A stretch of 64,000 nucleotides of DNA. Origin: Gerris lacustris (Eukaryota > Arthropoda > Insecta > Hemiptera > Gerridae). Position numbers and translations under genes: made by a program. The notes beneath the pieces are model-generated. The model did not search any database. It was not told the DNA's origin and saw nothing but the letters and a program-made list of their open reading frames with translations. The stretch is taken from positions 64,791,144 through 64,855,143 of the forward strand of contig OX578276.1 in the NCBI GenBank assembly GCA_951217055.1, given 5' to 3'. Below, piece by piece: positions 1-12,617 of this stretch (within the stretch, counting starts at the first letter, position 1; every line of letters starts with the position of its first letter).

Positions 1-865
1 TAAGAAAATACCTAGTAATAAGGACCTAATAGTGTATGATTATTTTTTAGCTTATTGGTAGACGAATTTAAAGAAGATACACAAAAGTATATTATATCAA
101 AACTTAGTAATATTGCTCACTATTTAATTCACTCTAGTGTAGAATAAGTATCATATTAAGTTATCTTAAAAACATAAGCTAAACATACTTTTTTAAGTTT
201 AATGAGGTAATTGTAAACTATACATATTTCTTCTAATAGAGAGATACAAGTCAAATACAAAGATGATAATCTGATTATAGTGAGATGTCTGAAATGTATA
301 AGAATTTTATTAACTATAAACCAATTACAAGTAAAAAGTCAATGCTAATTTTGATACTAGTTTCATGATTTTTTATTAATACTAACACATATGCCAAGAT
401 TATCGCTTAAACATAACTAATAAAGTGATACTTGTCTGTCTAATTTAATTTGTATTTTAAATGTATATTTTATGTACATGTGATAATCTCACACTAAGAA
501 AATAATAAAAAGTCAATGCCAATTTTGATACTAGTTTCCTGATGTTAGATTAAAGTTGTATAACATAATACTAAGCATGGGTATACATCTAGTATAATAT
601 AATAAAATGTTTTTAATGATTGTACAAGTTACTAACAAGTGTCTAATATCCTGTAGTATAACAAGTTACATATCACTGGGTATTTATTCATTGGGTATCC
701 TCTCAGCATCTAGTAATATAACCCTAGGATAGTAGGATAGTCTAATGACGGGACACTGTATGTACAACATGCTATTTATTCACTGGGTACCCCCTTAACA
801 TTATGTTATTATCAAATTTACGAATGAATTACTTTTTATATGTATATATCTTACGTAAATAAATA

Positions 866-1200
866 TCTTAACCATACTTTGTGTTATATCAATTATAATA
901 CTTAAACTTTTAACCTTACTTTGTGCTGGATCAATTATAATACTTAAATTTCAAAATTCTATATTCAAAATCACACACACACACACACAATATCTTACTA
1001 GGTTTTCCTATAATTTGTATAGTTTGATAGTTGTGTCAATAATATAATATATGTTTTCGAATATCTTAACCATACTTTGTGTTGGATCAATTATAATACT
1101 TAAATTTCAAAATTCTATATTCAAAATCACACACTCACAATATCTTACTAGGTTTTTCTATAATTTGTATAGTTTGATAGGTGTGTAAAAATATATATGT
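866..1200. repeat. Tandem repeat, ~156-bp unit, two copies
   Basis: TACTTTGTG followed by TGGATCAATTATAATAC and TTTCAAAATTCTATATTC appears near 917 and again 156 bp later. The second halves, including a CA-rich tract and CTTACTAGGTTTT, match closely. A shorter 42-bp sub-repeat of the start lies at about 870-905. The copies are nearly identical, which points to a fairly recent local duplication. Confidence 0.7.
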
Positions 1201-2633
1201 TTTCGAATTAAATTAAAAGACAACAGCTAACTAGTCATTTGGTCAGTTTTATGAGCTCTATATTATCAAAATTAGCATTGACTTTACATGCATTTGGTTT
1301 CTGCTTAGTAGCATTTTTATTGGTACCATGTTTGCAAGGTCTAATAAAGAAACATGGTTAGCCCTCATGTTGTTTATTTATAGGCTAACCTTTAATTTCT
1401 TAAAAGACAAGGAATGTCTAATGAGTGAACATACATGTACATACCATTGATGGTACAATAAATATCTTGTAGTATAATAAGATTCATCTAATGAAGGAAA
1501 GTGTAGTATAGTTGTACAATCCAATGACAAAACAGCTATTGTATTTGAGTAATTGTGACATTGTTTTCTTTTACATCTATTCATTTTGATCTTAGTTCAA
1601 TCGGGTTGTCGTCCACAATGTCTCGAAAGGCTTAACATCTGGTAATAATAAAACACAACATATTAAACTCTTTCAGACTATTATGATACTAATAAAAGAA
1701 GTAAACATAGGGTTGTTGTCTAGGAATGTATGAAATATACATTGTGCTTTGCACTGTGTAGTTGCATATACATGATAGACTAGATTCGTATAGTCCTTTA
1801 AATGATTGCACCGTTACTGCATAGGCAATCATAAGGTAATTTATTTTATATGGGATACCCCTTAAGAAGAAGACCTGTTCCTTTACAGGGATGTAACATT
1901 ATAGGTCTTTAGTACCTAGACCTTTACATGGTAATTTATTTACAAGTTACTCCTTAACATCTAATGATAAAACAGTTAGCACCCACCGATGTGAAGAAAA
2001 GCACTGGACAAGTTTGGAGTATCCTTGGGTATCTATATAATAACTATGTTTTACTTTTTCTTTTAAACATTTTGTTTTTTATTGTGTTTAAATAGATGAT
2101 TATTGCCACCTCCTTAACATTATTCTTAAATTTAAGTGCTAATTTGATGATAAATTTTTGAATTTTAAGTTACTGCAAATTTCACAGATCGAGTTGCATA
2201 CATTAAACTGTATGAAAGTAGTCTAAGTACAGCAGGTTAGTTATTTAGAAAAAGTTCTATTTCCATTTGCCTGCTTAATTTTATAGATCAAAAAAGACAA
2301 CTGTAAAATCAGCATGCTAGTTATTAAGAAAAAGTTCTGTTTCCATTTGTTCCAGTTGTTAACAATAAAATGTACAATGTTTTTAATTATATCATACACA
2401 TAACTTCGTAGATCAAAAGTATTAAGTAATTTGAAAAGATCAAAGCTATGATTTTTGAGTTCTTATTTTTAATATTTTAGAGTTATTTTTCGACAATGTT
2501 ATATAAAACTGGGACATGTATCTGTCTAAACAGATGTAAAAAATGCACAGATCGCATTGTATACATTAAATAGCTATATAATTCAGAGGCGACATATAGG
2601 TAATACATATTAATATTGTTTTTTTAAATCGGA

Positions 2634-3035
2634 TTGTCGTCCACATTGTCCCGAAAGGTATATCAACGTTTTTTTTTTATATTCCAAGAAAGATTTAAGA
2701 AACCCATTAGACGAAATTTAAAAAAATGGACTGTCTTTAAACTATTTTCATTTCCTAAAACCACACTAAGTAACAAAATAAATAATAAAGTGGCAACAGA
2801 AAGAAAAATGGGTCCTAAAATGAGCTTCACTAAGGGGGAAGAAGTAGAAAAAAAAAATATAGAGATGGGATCAAAGGGAGATGCTTTACACGGGCAAGAT
2901 TGTACAGCCACATTGGAGGAGATACACGAAATAGAAGCTAATGAAGAGTGCATAAAAATGTTATTATCTATTCAGTTTACAACAGATTTTGATTTTTTAA
3001 TTTTAAATTTTAATTTTTGCACTATAATTATGTGA
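2634..3035 (+). other. Open reading frame of unknown meaning (possible exon or remnant)
   Basis: A 133-codon open frame that does not start with ATG; the first ATG lies near 2809. The middle (about 2700-2955) is less AT-rich than its surroundings and would encode a charged peptide with many Lys and Glu, including GEEVEKKN and LEEIHEIEANEEC. The last 25 codons become hydrophobic, AT-driven and unconvincing. I recognise no domain. It could be a chance ORF, an exon fragment or a piece of an element ORF1. No good splice sites were found at either edge. Confidence 0.2.
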
Positions 3036-4242
3036 GATATTTGTAAATAATTTTTATTTAACAACTATGTTTTAACTTTCAACCACAATACTGTCGATTT
3101 TTTAAATTTTCCTGATAAAATTATGGGTATCTATATAATAACTTAATAACTATGTTTTACTTTTCAATATACATCAAAATTTATAAAAATCTTTTGTTTT
3201 TCATTGTGTTTAACTAGATTAATTCCAACTCCTTAACATTATTCTTAAATTTAAGTGCTAATCTGGATGATAAAGTTATGAAATTTAAAGTTATTTGCTA
3301 GACAAAAGTATATTATGTCAAACAACTTAGTAATCATAGCTTCATGATTTTTGAAAACACATCTTGGAGACACTACACACAGGCTTCAGTACCTAGTCAA
3401 TCACAGGATAACATATTTATTTATATGTTACTCCCTACCATTTAATGATAAACAGAGGTAGTGTATCAAAGTAAGAAGTCTTTAGAGCTGTACCTCAATA
3501 TATTTAACATGTATGTAGGGGTATTTAAGATCTGTAGCTGGAACATATATGCAAAGAATTTATTAATATTACCTATATGATCCCTCTGAATTATATATAA
3601 CTATTTATGCTTTTAATAAATAAAACAACAGCTTTGGAATTATATTTTTGAAAACATTTTATTATATTATACTAGCAGGATAGCACTGCTTAGTATTATT
3701 TTTTAATTAGGTTCCTCAAAACTTGGTGATATTGTTCAGTGTCTAATTTACTCTAGTGTAGAATCAGTATGTTTTTCTAATAGAGACATAAGTTCAATAC
3801 AGGGAAGAGCTCATGTGATAATCTCAAACTAAGAAAGTAACTAATAAAAAGAGTTCTGTTAAGTGACTTTGGGGAGATATTTCTTGCATTTCAAACCTGC
3901 ATCTAATATCAACTATATTTCGTACTTTATCATTTTTAAACAATTTATTCTTGTAATACTTGGCTCTCAAATTGTATTTGGAACTTATTAAATGGGCTAA
4001 CACATTGTACGTCATTATGTAGACAGTAATCAACAGATCTTAGTTGTAAAAAATCATCGATTAAATATCTTTCTCTAGCTTTTGTTACACAAACTGTGTA
4101 TAAAAAATGCTTACATACTATAGATTATTCTATATGCATTTAAATACAAAATTTATTGTGTATTTTTTAACATAATATAATTTTAACTTGTGATAGATAA
4201 ATTACAAAGAGATACACTAACACTAAAGGATATGTTATACGT

Positions 4243-4248
<6 letters not shown>

Positions 4249-4298
<50 letters not shown>
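4249..4298. repeat. (GT)n microsatellite
   Basis: About 25 uninterrupted GT dinucleotides, with interrupted GT on both sides. A short (AC)n at 4416-4429 and a (TA)n follow downstream. Confidence 0.95.
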
Positions 4299-4301
<3 letters not shown>

Positions 4302-4428
4302 TGTGTAAGTGTTATATAGTTAGTTGCTTAAATACTTATATATAATATAATAAATTGTTTTTAAAATTTTCAGTTTATCATTAAATATGAGCTGTAGAGT
4401 GACAAAGAAAGAAAATACACACACACAC

Positions 4429-4431
<3 letters not shown>

Positions 4432-4511
<80 letters not shown>
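4432..4511. repeat. (TA)40 microsatellite
   Basis: Eighty bases of uninterrupted TA directly after an (AC)n tract. It is one of several long TA arrays in the window. Confidence 0.97.
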
Positions 4512-4514
<3 letters not shown>

Positions 4515-4735
4515 AACTAAAAATAAAATTATTTGATTTAATAAAATTATTATGAGAGAACTAAGCATGTCAGCAAAAAAATAATACAATGGAAAAAAAC
4601 ACGTGCCGTTTCCGTTAGCCTTGCCTTTGCTCTACTTCCCTCTCTCTCTACTCCTTATAAGAGAAAGAGAGTATGAAAATGTCGACCTCTGTTCTCTCTT
4701 ATAGATGCATTTGTACATTGTTTTCCAAGCGGTCA

Positions 4736-4803
4736 AATGTCTAAGTCGGTAGAGTGTTCGCTCGACACCTGGGAAGTCGGGGTTCAAATCCCAGATATAC
4801 ATT
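4736..4803 (+). repeat. tRNA-derived sequence (SINE-like head)
   Basis: The segment has an A-box-like AAGTCGGTAGAG and a perfect B-box-type GGTTCAAATCC (4781-4791), and an anticodon-arm-like hairpin GTGT..ACAC. The T arm pairs imperfectly and no good acceptor stem is visible, so this is more likely a tRNA-derived SINE head or tRNA pseudogene than a working tRNA. It is followed directly by the GC-rich tandem repeats at 4890-5115, which may be part of the same composite element. Confidence 0.5.
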
Positions 4804-4889
4804 TTTAACGTTTACAGGCCCCAGGTTCAGAGGCGAGGGCGCTATATTCAAATTGAAAATAATAAAAGTATTTGACTGACTAGGTAGTC

Positions 4890-5115
4890 TAGGAGGGGGG
4901 TAACCCGGCAAATTCAAAAATAATAAATACGAAAATTCAGAATCCAGCATGGCCGACACGTGACGTAAGAGGGGGGCTCAGAGGGGGGTAACCCGGCAAA
5001 TTCAAAAATAATAAATACGAAAATTCAGAATCCAGCATGGCCGACACGTGACGTAAGAGGGGGGCACAGAGGGGGGTAACCCGGCAAATTCAAAAATAAT
5101 AAATACGAAAAGTAG
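4890..5115. repeat. 88-bp tandem repeat, about 2.5 copies
   Basis: The block GGGGGGTAACCCGGCAAATT starts at about 4895, 4983 and 5071, giving an exact 88-bp period. The third copy is partial and ends near 5110. The copies are almost identical, so the array is young. Each full unit contains CACGTGACGTAA, an E-box overlapping a CRE-like site, and a G-run. The repeat is far more GC-rich than its surroundings. Confidence 0.9.
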
Positions 5116-5164
5116 GAGGGGAGGGGGAAGGCACCAAAAATCAAAACAACAACAAGGTTGAGGT

Positions 5165-5265
5165 AGGTCAGGGGGTGAGGTAGGTCAAGAACTTGACCTA
5201 GACAAGGGGTGGGGGGTTGCGGTAGGGTAGTTCACTTGGCGCCAGTCTTGCTGACGTCAGCGTCT
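5165..5265. promoter_or_regulatory. Cluster of AGGTCA half-sites and a CRE palindrome (candidate)
   Basis: TAGGTCAAGAACTTGACCTA at 5181-5200 is a near-perfect inverted repeat holding an AGGTCA/TGACCT pair, with another AGGTCA just upstream near 5165. The 12-bp palindrome GCTGACGTCAGC at 5250-5261 contains a consensus CRE (TGACGTCA). No gene start was identified nearby, so a regulatory role is only a possibility. Confidence 0.25.
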
Positions 5266-5527
5266 GGCTCAAGTGCCCCAATGACTACTAGCACAATTTC
5301 TGAAGTTAAATACTTTCCTACAACCTAAAATATCGAAAACGGAGAAAACCAAAGAAGAAAGAAAACAATTTTACGGGTGACGCATATCATACAGAAAAAC
5401 GCACTCCAGAACAAAATCAATCATTTAATCAGTAGTTTCATCGGTCATGTTGCTTCTAGTCTGCCGCGAACTCTGTGGAAAATACAACTTCATAATACAT
5501 AAGTAAAATACATCTGTCCGCCTGGGG

Positions 5528-5720
5528 CAGCCGCTTTCTGTTTGACCAGTTTAATGAAATGTTACAGACCACAGAGTCCGCGGTGTACTGGATTTGTAGG
5601 ACGCGGACTGTGCCTGACCGCAGTGCACTGGATCTGTAGGGCGCGGACAGCCACCTTCTGTTTGACCAGTTTAATGCAATATTACAGTCCGCAGTGCACA
5701 GAGTCCGTGGCAGACAAACG
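5528..5720. repeat. 120-bp tandem duplication with internal sub-repeat
   Basis: CTTCTGTTTGACCAGTTTAATG-type sequence starts at 5528 and again at 5648. Inside the unit, TACTGGATTTGTAGGACGCG and CACTGGATCTGTAGGGCGCG form a shorter repeat about 45 bp apart. The block is GC-rich and is open in one frame over 74 codons, but this translation merely mirrors the repeat and I do not call it a gene. Confidence 0.75.
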
Positions 5721-5769
5721 ACTTGTCCACCACGGAAAGTCAGCTTTCCTGTTGACTAATCTTTGATCT

Positions 5770-8600
5770 TTTGAGACATTTCAACTAGAACCTTGAAATT
5801 CGTGACATAATGATAAACGCGTTTAATAAAAGGAGTTTTCTATTTAACTTGGAAATTCTTGATAGTCGCTCCAATTATTTTAAATTAGTATATCCCCTTA
5901 CTCCCTTATTATTATTGGTCTTACTCATGAACTATCTATGTGTACCCAGTTGTGATTATGTCTTACTAATTTATATTGGATACTAAATATAGCACATATT
6001 AAACATTAGAATAGCTAAACTTTTAAGTGATTTCCTTTGATGATTTTGATATCTATCAAGGTCAAGCAAGGTTTTTTGATCAGGTGATTTAATTCAAGAT
6101 AGCGAATATTTTGATGTGATTTTTGAGGTTGATATATCTTCAGAAATAAAAAATAAACTAGTACCTTGTAATTTTTCAATCATAACATTAACATGTTCAT
6201 AATGAGAAAAATCGAAGGGGGAAGTAAAATGAGGGTGCTTAAGCCCAACCCGAATCATTATTACTAGGAAGTTATAATAATTCAAAAAAGCTACTCTCAC
6301 CTCACCATTATTTAATGGAATGGAAGAAGGAAAAGAGGCTTCCGGATTTTAAATTTTGAGAGGTAAGAAGAGGATTTTTTGTTGGGCTTATCTGGTGAAA
6401 TTCTAGAAGATTTTTTGGACGGAAGTTCATTCCTAAAGAGTAGAAATATAGGTATGGAATAGAGAGGGTAAGCAAAGAAAGTCTTAACACCTGTAATTAT
6501 TATGATACAGCACATACTCTAGTAATCTAAGAGCATACAGCAAATTGAGTGAGTAGAGGGAAGTCTCTGTTTAACCCATTTAGACATGGCATTTAGACGG
6601 TCTCTCTGCAAATTTGTTTGTTAAACAAGTACGACCAAACAAGTTGCTAGATTTTCTTCAAATTTGGCATAGATGTTCCTTGAAGTCATTTAAATGTACA
6701 ATTTTTTTCTTTTTTTTCTTTTAGGACGTCTACATTTCAGAGAACTAATAGTTATTTATAAATATGTATGATGTATTCAGGATTAATATAGAAAAGGAAG
6801 CTAAAACAATCTGGTGCGTTGCCGTCCACAACAGAAGTTATTATAATAATAAAGTTTGAAGGATGTGATGTCAAACTTTTCATGCCCTTTACTTATTTAA
6901 GCATCGAATTTAATTAAAATTATAAATTAACTTTACATTATAACTTTGCATCTGTTCACCAAGTCTGGTTTACAATTTTTGTTTTTACATACCGTGCTCA
7001 CATTTGAAAATAAATATTAGCTTTTCTCAATCTGGCGATAAATTTTCATTTTTTCTATGAACAAAAAAAATAATCGCCTAAAATACAGAAATACAGTTCC
7101 AATATTGAATCTATACCTAATACAAATTATGAATACACTTTCAATTTTTTTATACTATCTTTTATTTCTCTTTTAAAAGATTCAATTTGCTGAAGTTTAC
7201 TGTGTGGATTTAGATCCCTACAATAACATAGTCGTATATTGCTTATTTAGAAAGGTATGATAAGGAAGCATTTTAATAGACTCGGCGTATCACCTCTATC
7301 AGATTTGGCAACAATTTCTTTCAAATTAACCGATACTAGTCGATCTGGAATCGATTTGCCACTGGTATAATAGGCCGTTTGGAAGGTCCAGCTACTAAGA
7401 GTACAGTATCATTATAAGTTTCTTATAACAAATAATAGATTCGGTTAGCATGTTGAGAATATACGAGTATATGTCTTAAGAATTGACGAAGTATTTGTCC
7501 TCATTGAGTAAAAATATTTGTCTGTTATCTTTATAAATGTTGACATTTAGTTTGTTATTAAAAGTAAGTTGTACCCAGCATTGTCCTGTTAACTCTCTAC
7601 ACTAAAGATTAGAAAATATTGAAATCATCTTCTAAATAATATTTATATACGATTGGCATATCTTTATTTTAATAAGAAAAGTGGTTTATACACTTTATAT
7701 TTCCATTTATTTCTAAGGTTATAACTGTCTGGACTGAATAAGCAAACAATAATCATAAGTTATTCTTGTAGGTTAATGTGACGCATGTTAAACATTAGTC
7801 CAATCCTGCAGTTATAACTCAAAAATTCCTCTGATAACACAAATCTTTACGTCTTTAACTTATTTATTTCTTTTAGACAAATACGATTGCTGTAAAAATC
7901 CATAATATCGAAGTACGACATTACATCATTCATGCAAAAGCTGTAAATTTTAAAACTTTGTCTCTTCTAAAATTGAGTTACAAAACTATTCTATATCTTT
8001 ATAGGATACTTATGTATCTCTTATTACAACTTGAGTATTTATTATAGATCCTTTTATCTAGTACAAATGATAAGAAAGGCTAGAAGCTGGAAGTGTTTTG
8101 CTTTTGTTAAATTATTTCGGTGTTATCATAATATCCTTCTATTTTCGTATTAAAATATGGAAGTTATTTTTAATCCTTAAGAAAACAATTTTGATTGCTA
8201 CATTATTATGCCTTCATATTTTCCCACGAAAATTAAACAGAATAAACTCAATTTAGTCTTTACATTTAAAAAAATATGCTACTTACATAATAATTGAAAT
8301 ATTATTGATATTTTGATTTAACAAAATGTATCTGTTGATACGTTGATACGCGAATGCTTAGACTGATAACGTTGACTAACAAACTCGTCCTGAGCATTGG
8401 TAAAATAAACATGTGTACCAAATTTTAACTGTATCGGTCATCATTTACTCGAGTTATCGTTATCGGTCGATTTTGTGACGGTTGGCTTTGTGACGGTCGT
8501 TTTTTTTGTCGTATTTACTCCCGGGCTCCAGACGCTGTAACGTGTGTGTAACAAATAAATATGAATACAAATTGTGCATTTTAGCAAATTTCTAACAAAT
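5770..8600. other. AT-rich region without recognisable features
   Basis: Only short frames full of stops, homopolymer runs and scattered AT-rich sequence are seen. No element ends, coding remnants or RNA genes could be identified. Confidence 0.6.
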
Positions 8601-9080
8601 TCAGCAATTCATTATTTTATGTTCATTCTTAGCCTCAAAAAGTTGTTCTACTCTTTTGAAATTAGATTTGGAGACAAACCATAGTTCCAAACTTTGCGAT
8701 ATCTGCGGGCTACTTTCGACAAACATCCAAATTTTATAAAAATTAGATGAGTACTTTTTAAGATTTAAGTGTAAATAAATAAATAAGTGTAAGTGTGTGC
8801 GCATGTGGTTGAGAAATAATTGGAGACAGAGGGTTGAGACTTATATTGGACTAACAATGGGCTAATTATTACCTACCATCCAAATGTCAATAAAATTGGA
8901 CGTGCAGTTTTTAAAATATGTTGGTTCGTAAAAATTGTCTGACAGACAGACAAGGAACCAAATATGTACCCAGACGAATTTTGAATCGGAGACATGAAAA
9001 TGATTTTTTCTTTTGAACGGTCACATAGCTTCCGTCACTTTTGATCAGCTCGGAGGCAAAATTAAAATAAATTTAAGCAG
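8600..9080 (+). repeat. Copy of a dispersed repeat family (family R1)
   Basis: Contains the string GCGGGCTACTTTCGACAAAC, an ATCCAAATTT/ATAAAAAT/AGATGAGTACTTTT block, AAGTGTAAATAAATA and, near 9040, AGCTTCCGTCACTTTTGATC and CTCGGAGGCAAAA. The same ordered blocks recur at 58560-58790, and related blocks occur at 30200-30760, 55690-56160 and 56640-57060. The class is unknown; no transposase or RT is seen. A 79-codon frame at 9013-9252 lies partly within it and is not recognisable. Confidence 0.6.
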
Positions 9081-9259
9081 GCCAAATGAATTTTCTCTTG
9101 ATTTAAAACTATTCACTAAATTTGGTGACCTGCATATTTTAGACAAACAATCAAATTATGCTGGTACAATTTTATTATTAAGTCTATTATTCATTTATGA
9201 AGAAATAATTGAAGGAAAAATGTTGAGGAAAAGAAACCGTTATGTTAGTTGATCCAGTT

Positions 9260-11280
9260 TGTGAATTTTCGAGTTCTCTTTGTATAACATAGTCTTTTTT
9301 CTCTTCGTTAAATGAAAACCTTGCCGTACTTAATTTTTCTTTTCTTATATTCCCCCAGGGCCTAATTTTCTTTCCCCTTCTCGTCTTTTCATTTCTCTTC
9401 TTTTTTTAATTTTATATTTCTGTGTTCTCTCCATTCTGGTTGTTCTTTTTAATTTTCCTCAAGCTTTTCTCACATAAAAAAACTCTTCACTCGTATTTTG
9501 TTTACAGATCCTTGACCTAAAGGTTTATTAAAGATAAATTAGAAGCCGAAACCTCTTTTCATTGCCTAATGAAAAGTTAGTGTTAATCAAGACAATAAGA
9601 AATTTAATGATTCTAGGTTGGATCTAGATTAGATCTCAACTAATTCCGGACAACATTTTTTATTTTTCCTCTCCTTCCCCGAAGGTATTATAAAGAAAAA
9701 GTATTATTTCCACCCATAAAATCCGAAACCGAGATTTCAACGGAATCACCAGTTTTGTTTGTTTTTAAGACGATTTGAGTGGTTTTTTGCTGGAGGTCTG
9801 TCTGTGTGCGTATGTGTATTTGTGTATCTCTGTCAAGCTCAACTCCCACAGTTTTCAAGCTGGAGAGTTAAATATTGGTAAAAAAAAAAAAAAAAATCCT
9901 TCCTTTCATGTTGTTGCCGGACAATATAAATTTGTGACTTCATTAACCCATTTTTCTGAGTCAGGAAAATTTTTAAAAATTGAAAAATTTGACGATTGCG
10001 TTGAAACTTGCACTAATTATATTTCTTTATAAGAAAAACATTTTCACCGAAATTAATTTTGTTTTGATATCTGCCGCCATTTTGTAAATATCGACATTTA
10101 AACTTTGAAAATTTGCCGGTAAATAATTTCTGAACTAGTTTACCGATTGAGCTGAAATTCACACCAATGATACTTTTATATAAGATAAATAAGTCCTTTA
10201 TATTTTATCTTAATATCTGCCGTAATTTTAAAACATTAACTTGAATTATATATACGAAAGTTTGTTTAAATTTTTAAATTCCTCTCTATAACGGACCTCA
10301 TTATATCTATTAAATTATATTATAAAATTATAATTTACATTATAAAAAATCTGTTGGCATAAACAGGTTTATGTTTGGTTTATTAAAACTATAGACCGGG
10401 GTTATTTTCATTAAATAAAAAGATTATTTTATGAATATTATTCAAACTATTTAAATTCTGGAACAATCGAACAGATCCAGTTATCATTTTTTTGTGGTAG
10501 CATTCATTAATCTTCAAAAGAGGTTAGTATATTTTCTAATCCCTCCACAAAAACAATATTTAAAGATAAAAAGGGGATTGGTTGGAAAAAAAAAGTTATT
10601 AAATGATTACGTCACTAAACGTAGGCGTTCAGTATTACAAACTCATATTTAATAAAATTTTGGAGTGAGGGGCAGTTCTTCAGTCCGATTACTGAGCTTA
10701 TATCATATCAATTAATTCAGATCCAATATTGACTGAAAGGGAGGCCGGAGTTTAGATGATACTAGAGAGCTGTCGGCCAGATCCAATGCTCTCTCTGATT
10801 AGGGAGCTTTCAGACCTCCAGATCCAATTTATATGGGATTCTAGGGATAATTTACATTTACTGCTCCTCGGATTCCAAGAGCCCCGCCCTCGGGGCCCCC
10901 ATTATAACAGAAGTAATAATTCAACCCCTCCCCACAAATACTCAGACCCAGGATTTTCTCTCGTTTTTCTAGATTCTCTTATTCAGGAGAAGTAGCCCGA
11001 TAACGAATTTGAAAATAACAACCCAAATCTGATATTTGTACAAAAATAAAAATATCATAAATTATATCGTGAGAATATTGTTAGAGGGTAAAATTGCAAA
11101 TATTCCTTTAGATATTCGTTCTCATTCTCTCGAAGGTTACAATTTCATTAATTTTTTTGATCATTTGTTGTTCTCTAAAGCTATGGTTGCGAGTGTGAAA
11201 ATTTAGAACAAACAAAGCCATGATTTCTATTGAAAATTGTTCTTTTGAAAAACAGTATTTTCCTTGCCATTAAATACCTT
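9260..11280. other. AT-rich region; minor repeats only
   Basis: No gene is seen. A T/C-rich stretch lies at 9290-9480, and an A-run and repeat-like sequence at 9760-10040. A less AT-rich patch at 10680-10990 contains CAGATCCAAT three times (about 10720, 10779 and 10820). These patches are probably remnants of unclassified elements. Confidence 0.5.
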
Positions 11281-11309
11281 TAGCGTTATAATAGAGCTGC
11301 GTTGATTAA

Positions 11310-11440
11310 TTTTATACTAGATCGATATAAGCTTAATTATTTATATATATTTAATTGAATTAAATTTCTTCGTATTTTATACTAGATCGATTTAAGCTTA
11401 ATTATTTATGTTTAATTGAATTAAATTTCTTCGTAGATAT
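11310..11440. repeat. 65-bp tandem duplication
   Basis: TTTTATACTAGATCGAT, AAGCTTAATTATTTAT and TTTAATTGAATTAAATTTC occur twice in the same order, 65 bp apart, with few differences. Confidence 0.85.
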
Positions 11441-11917
11441 CCTTTGATTAATGGCTAGATAATAATTTAGAGTTAGACTAATGTAATATCATAAATCAAC
11501 ACTACTCTTAAGACCATGATTAATGTTTTAACATTTATTAAGTAAATATATATATCACCTACATGTAGGTAAAATTTATACAAAGATATACGTAGTTTGT
11601 AATATTATTAATATTTGGTAAATAATGTGTTATGATAATAATGTGCTACGTCTGAAAACTAAATTAATTCAAAATTATTATGTTATTATATAATATTATG
11701 TAATCAATTCAATTTTCTCTGGAGTTTGAGTTAAGAAAATTTATCCTAATACTAAGCTGATGGGTCCAAATCCGAAAAACAAGCCTGAACGCACAAATGA
11801 GTAGAATGGAGGAAAAACACGCCTTGTGTTAATATTGTTCGTCGTTCAATAAAAAAGAATATATAAACACCGTTCAAACTTATTGAACACAATGAAACGC
11901 GACATAACTTTATTTTT

Positions 11918-12617
11918 AGGGTCCGTAGGCAAAACCAAGGACCCTTATATTTTCGTGCGTGTGTCTGACCGTCCGTCCTCTCGCGTGCTCTCACGGCTAC
12001 ACCTTTCGTCCAATCACTTTGAAATTTGGCTTGTATGTGTCTTGTACTAACCCACTTATTTTAAAAATATAGCGACTTGAAAAAAAAAAAAATTCAAAAA
12101 AATTAGGGTAAAAAAACTTAAGGGTTAAATTTTTTTCGACACCGTGAGGGGTATCATATGAAGACGTACGTCGAGCTGATTACAAAAATATATAATTCTT
12201 TAGATATAACTTTGATAGGGCGAGCGTAGGCAAGTTTGAAGTGGGTGTTAAACGTGTCCCCCCCCCCCCCCCCCACCCCCTCTATCTCGCTTATGTGAAG
12301 TGCGAAATATCTGAAAAAATTTCTGAACATTCTTCGACCAAGAGATACCACCAGTAAAGATAACACTTTTTGGAAATTTCGAAAAAAAAATTATTTTATT
12401 TTTTATTGACAAAATACGTTTTTTTTTATAATTATGGTCTTTTTGATGTATTTATATGGTTGTAGTCCGGTTCAGTGGCAAACAAATACTTTATCAGAGT
12501 GTGTTTTGAGAATATCAGACCCTTAGAATGGTTCAAAGTAAGCTTTTTAGCATTTAAAAAAAAGCACTATTTATACACTTTACAGTTAAACACTATGTAG
12601 TGTGGCCTACGGATCCT
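11918..12617. mobile_element. Non-autonomous DNA element with 13-bp terminal inverted repeats
   Basis: The left end AGGGTCCGTAGGC (11918-11930) is matched by an inverted right end at 12605-12617 with one mismatch, giving a 700-bp element. It has no convincing ORF. The left part continues with GGACCCTTATA and a CT-rich block that recurs at 51943-52030 on the plus strand and at about 32840-32935 on the minus strand. A 17-base C run (12258-12274) lies inside. Target-site duplication was not identified, so the superfamily is open. Confidence 0.5.

Larger units (their letters stand above)
1..4240. other. AT-rich non-coding region with shuffled short duplications
   Basis: No convincing gene is seen here. 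The stretch consists of low-complexity AT-rich DNA in which short segments recur. AAGTCAATGCTAATTTTGAT near 336 recurs with one change near 510 and is inverted near 1263-1285. A segment starting GGGTATCTATATAATAAC occurs at 2027-2152 and again at 3125-3274. CGTCCACAATGTCTCGAAAGG near 1611 recurs in altered form near 2637. These are remnants of repeats of unknown class. Confidence 0.6.

Noticed and set aside
4736..4803. Functional tRNA gene
   Set aside because: A and B boxes are present but the acceptor and T stems do not close; the same judgement was made for 26783-26860, 22755-22840 and 44980-45062.
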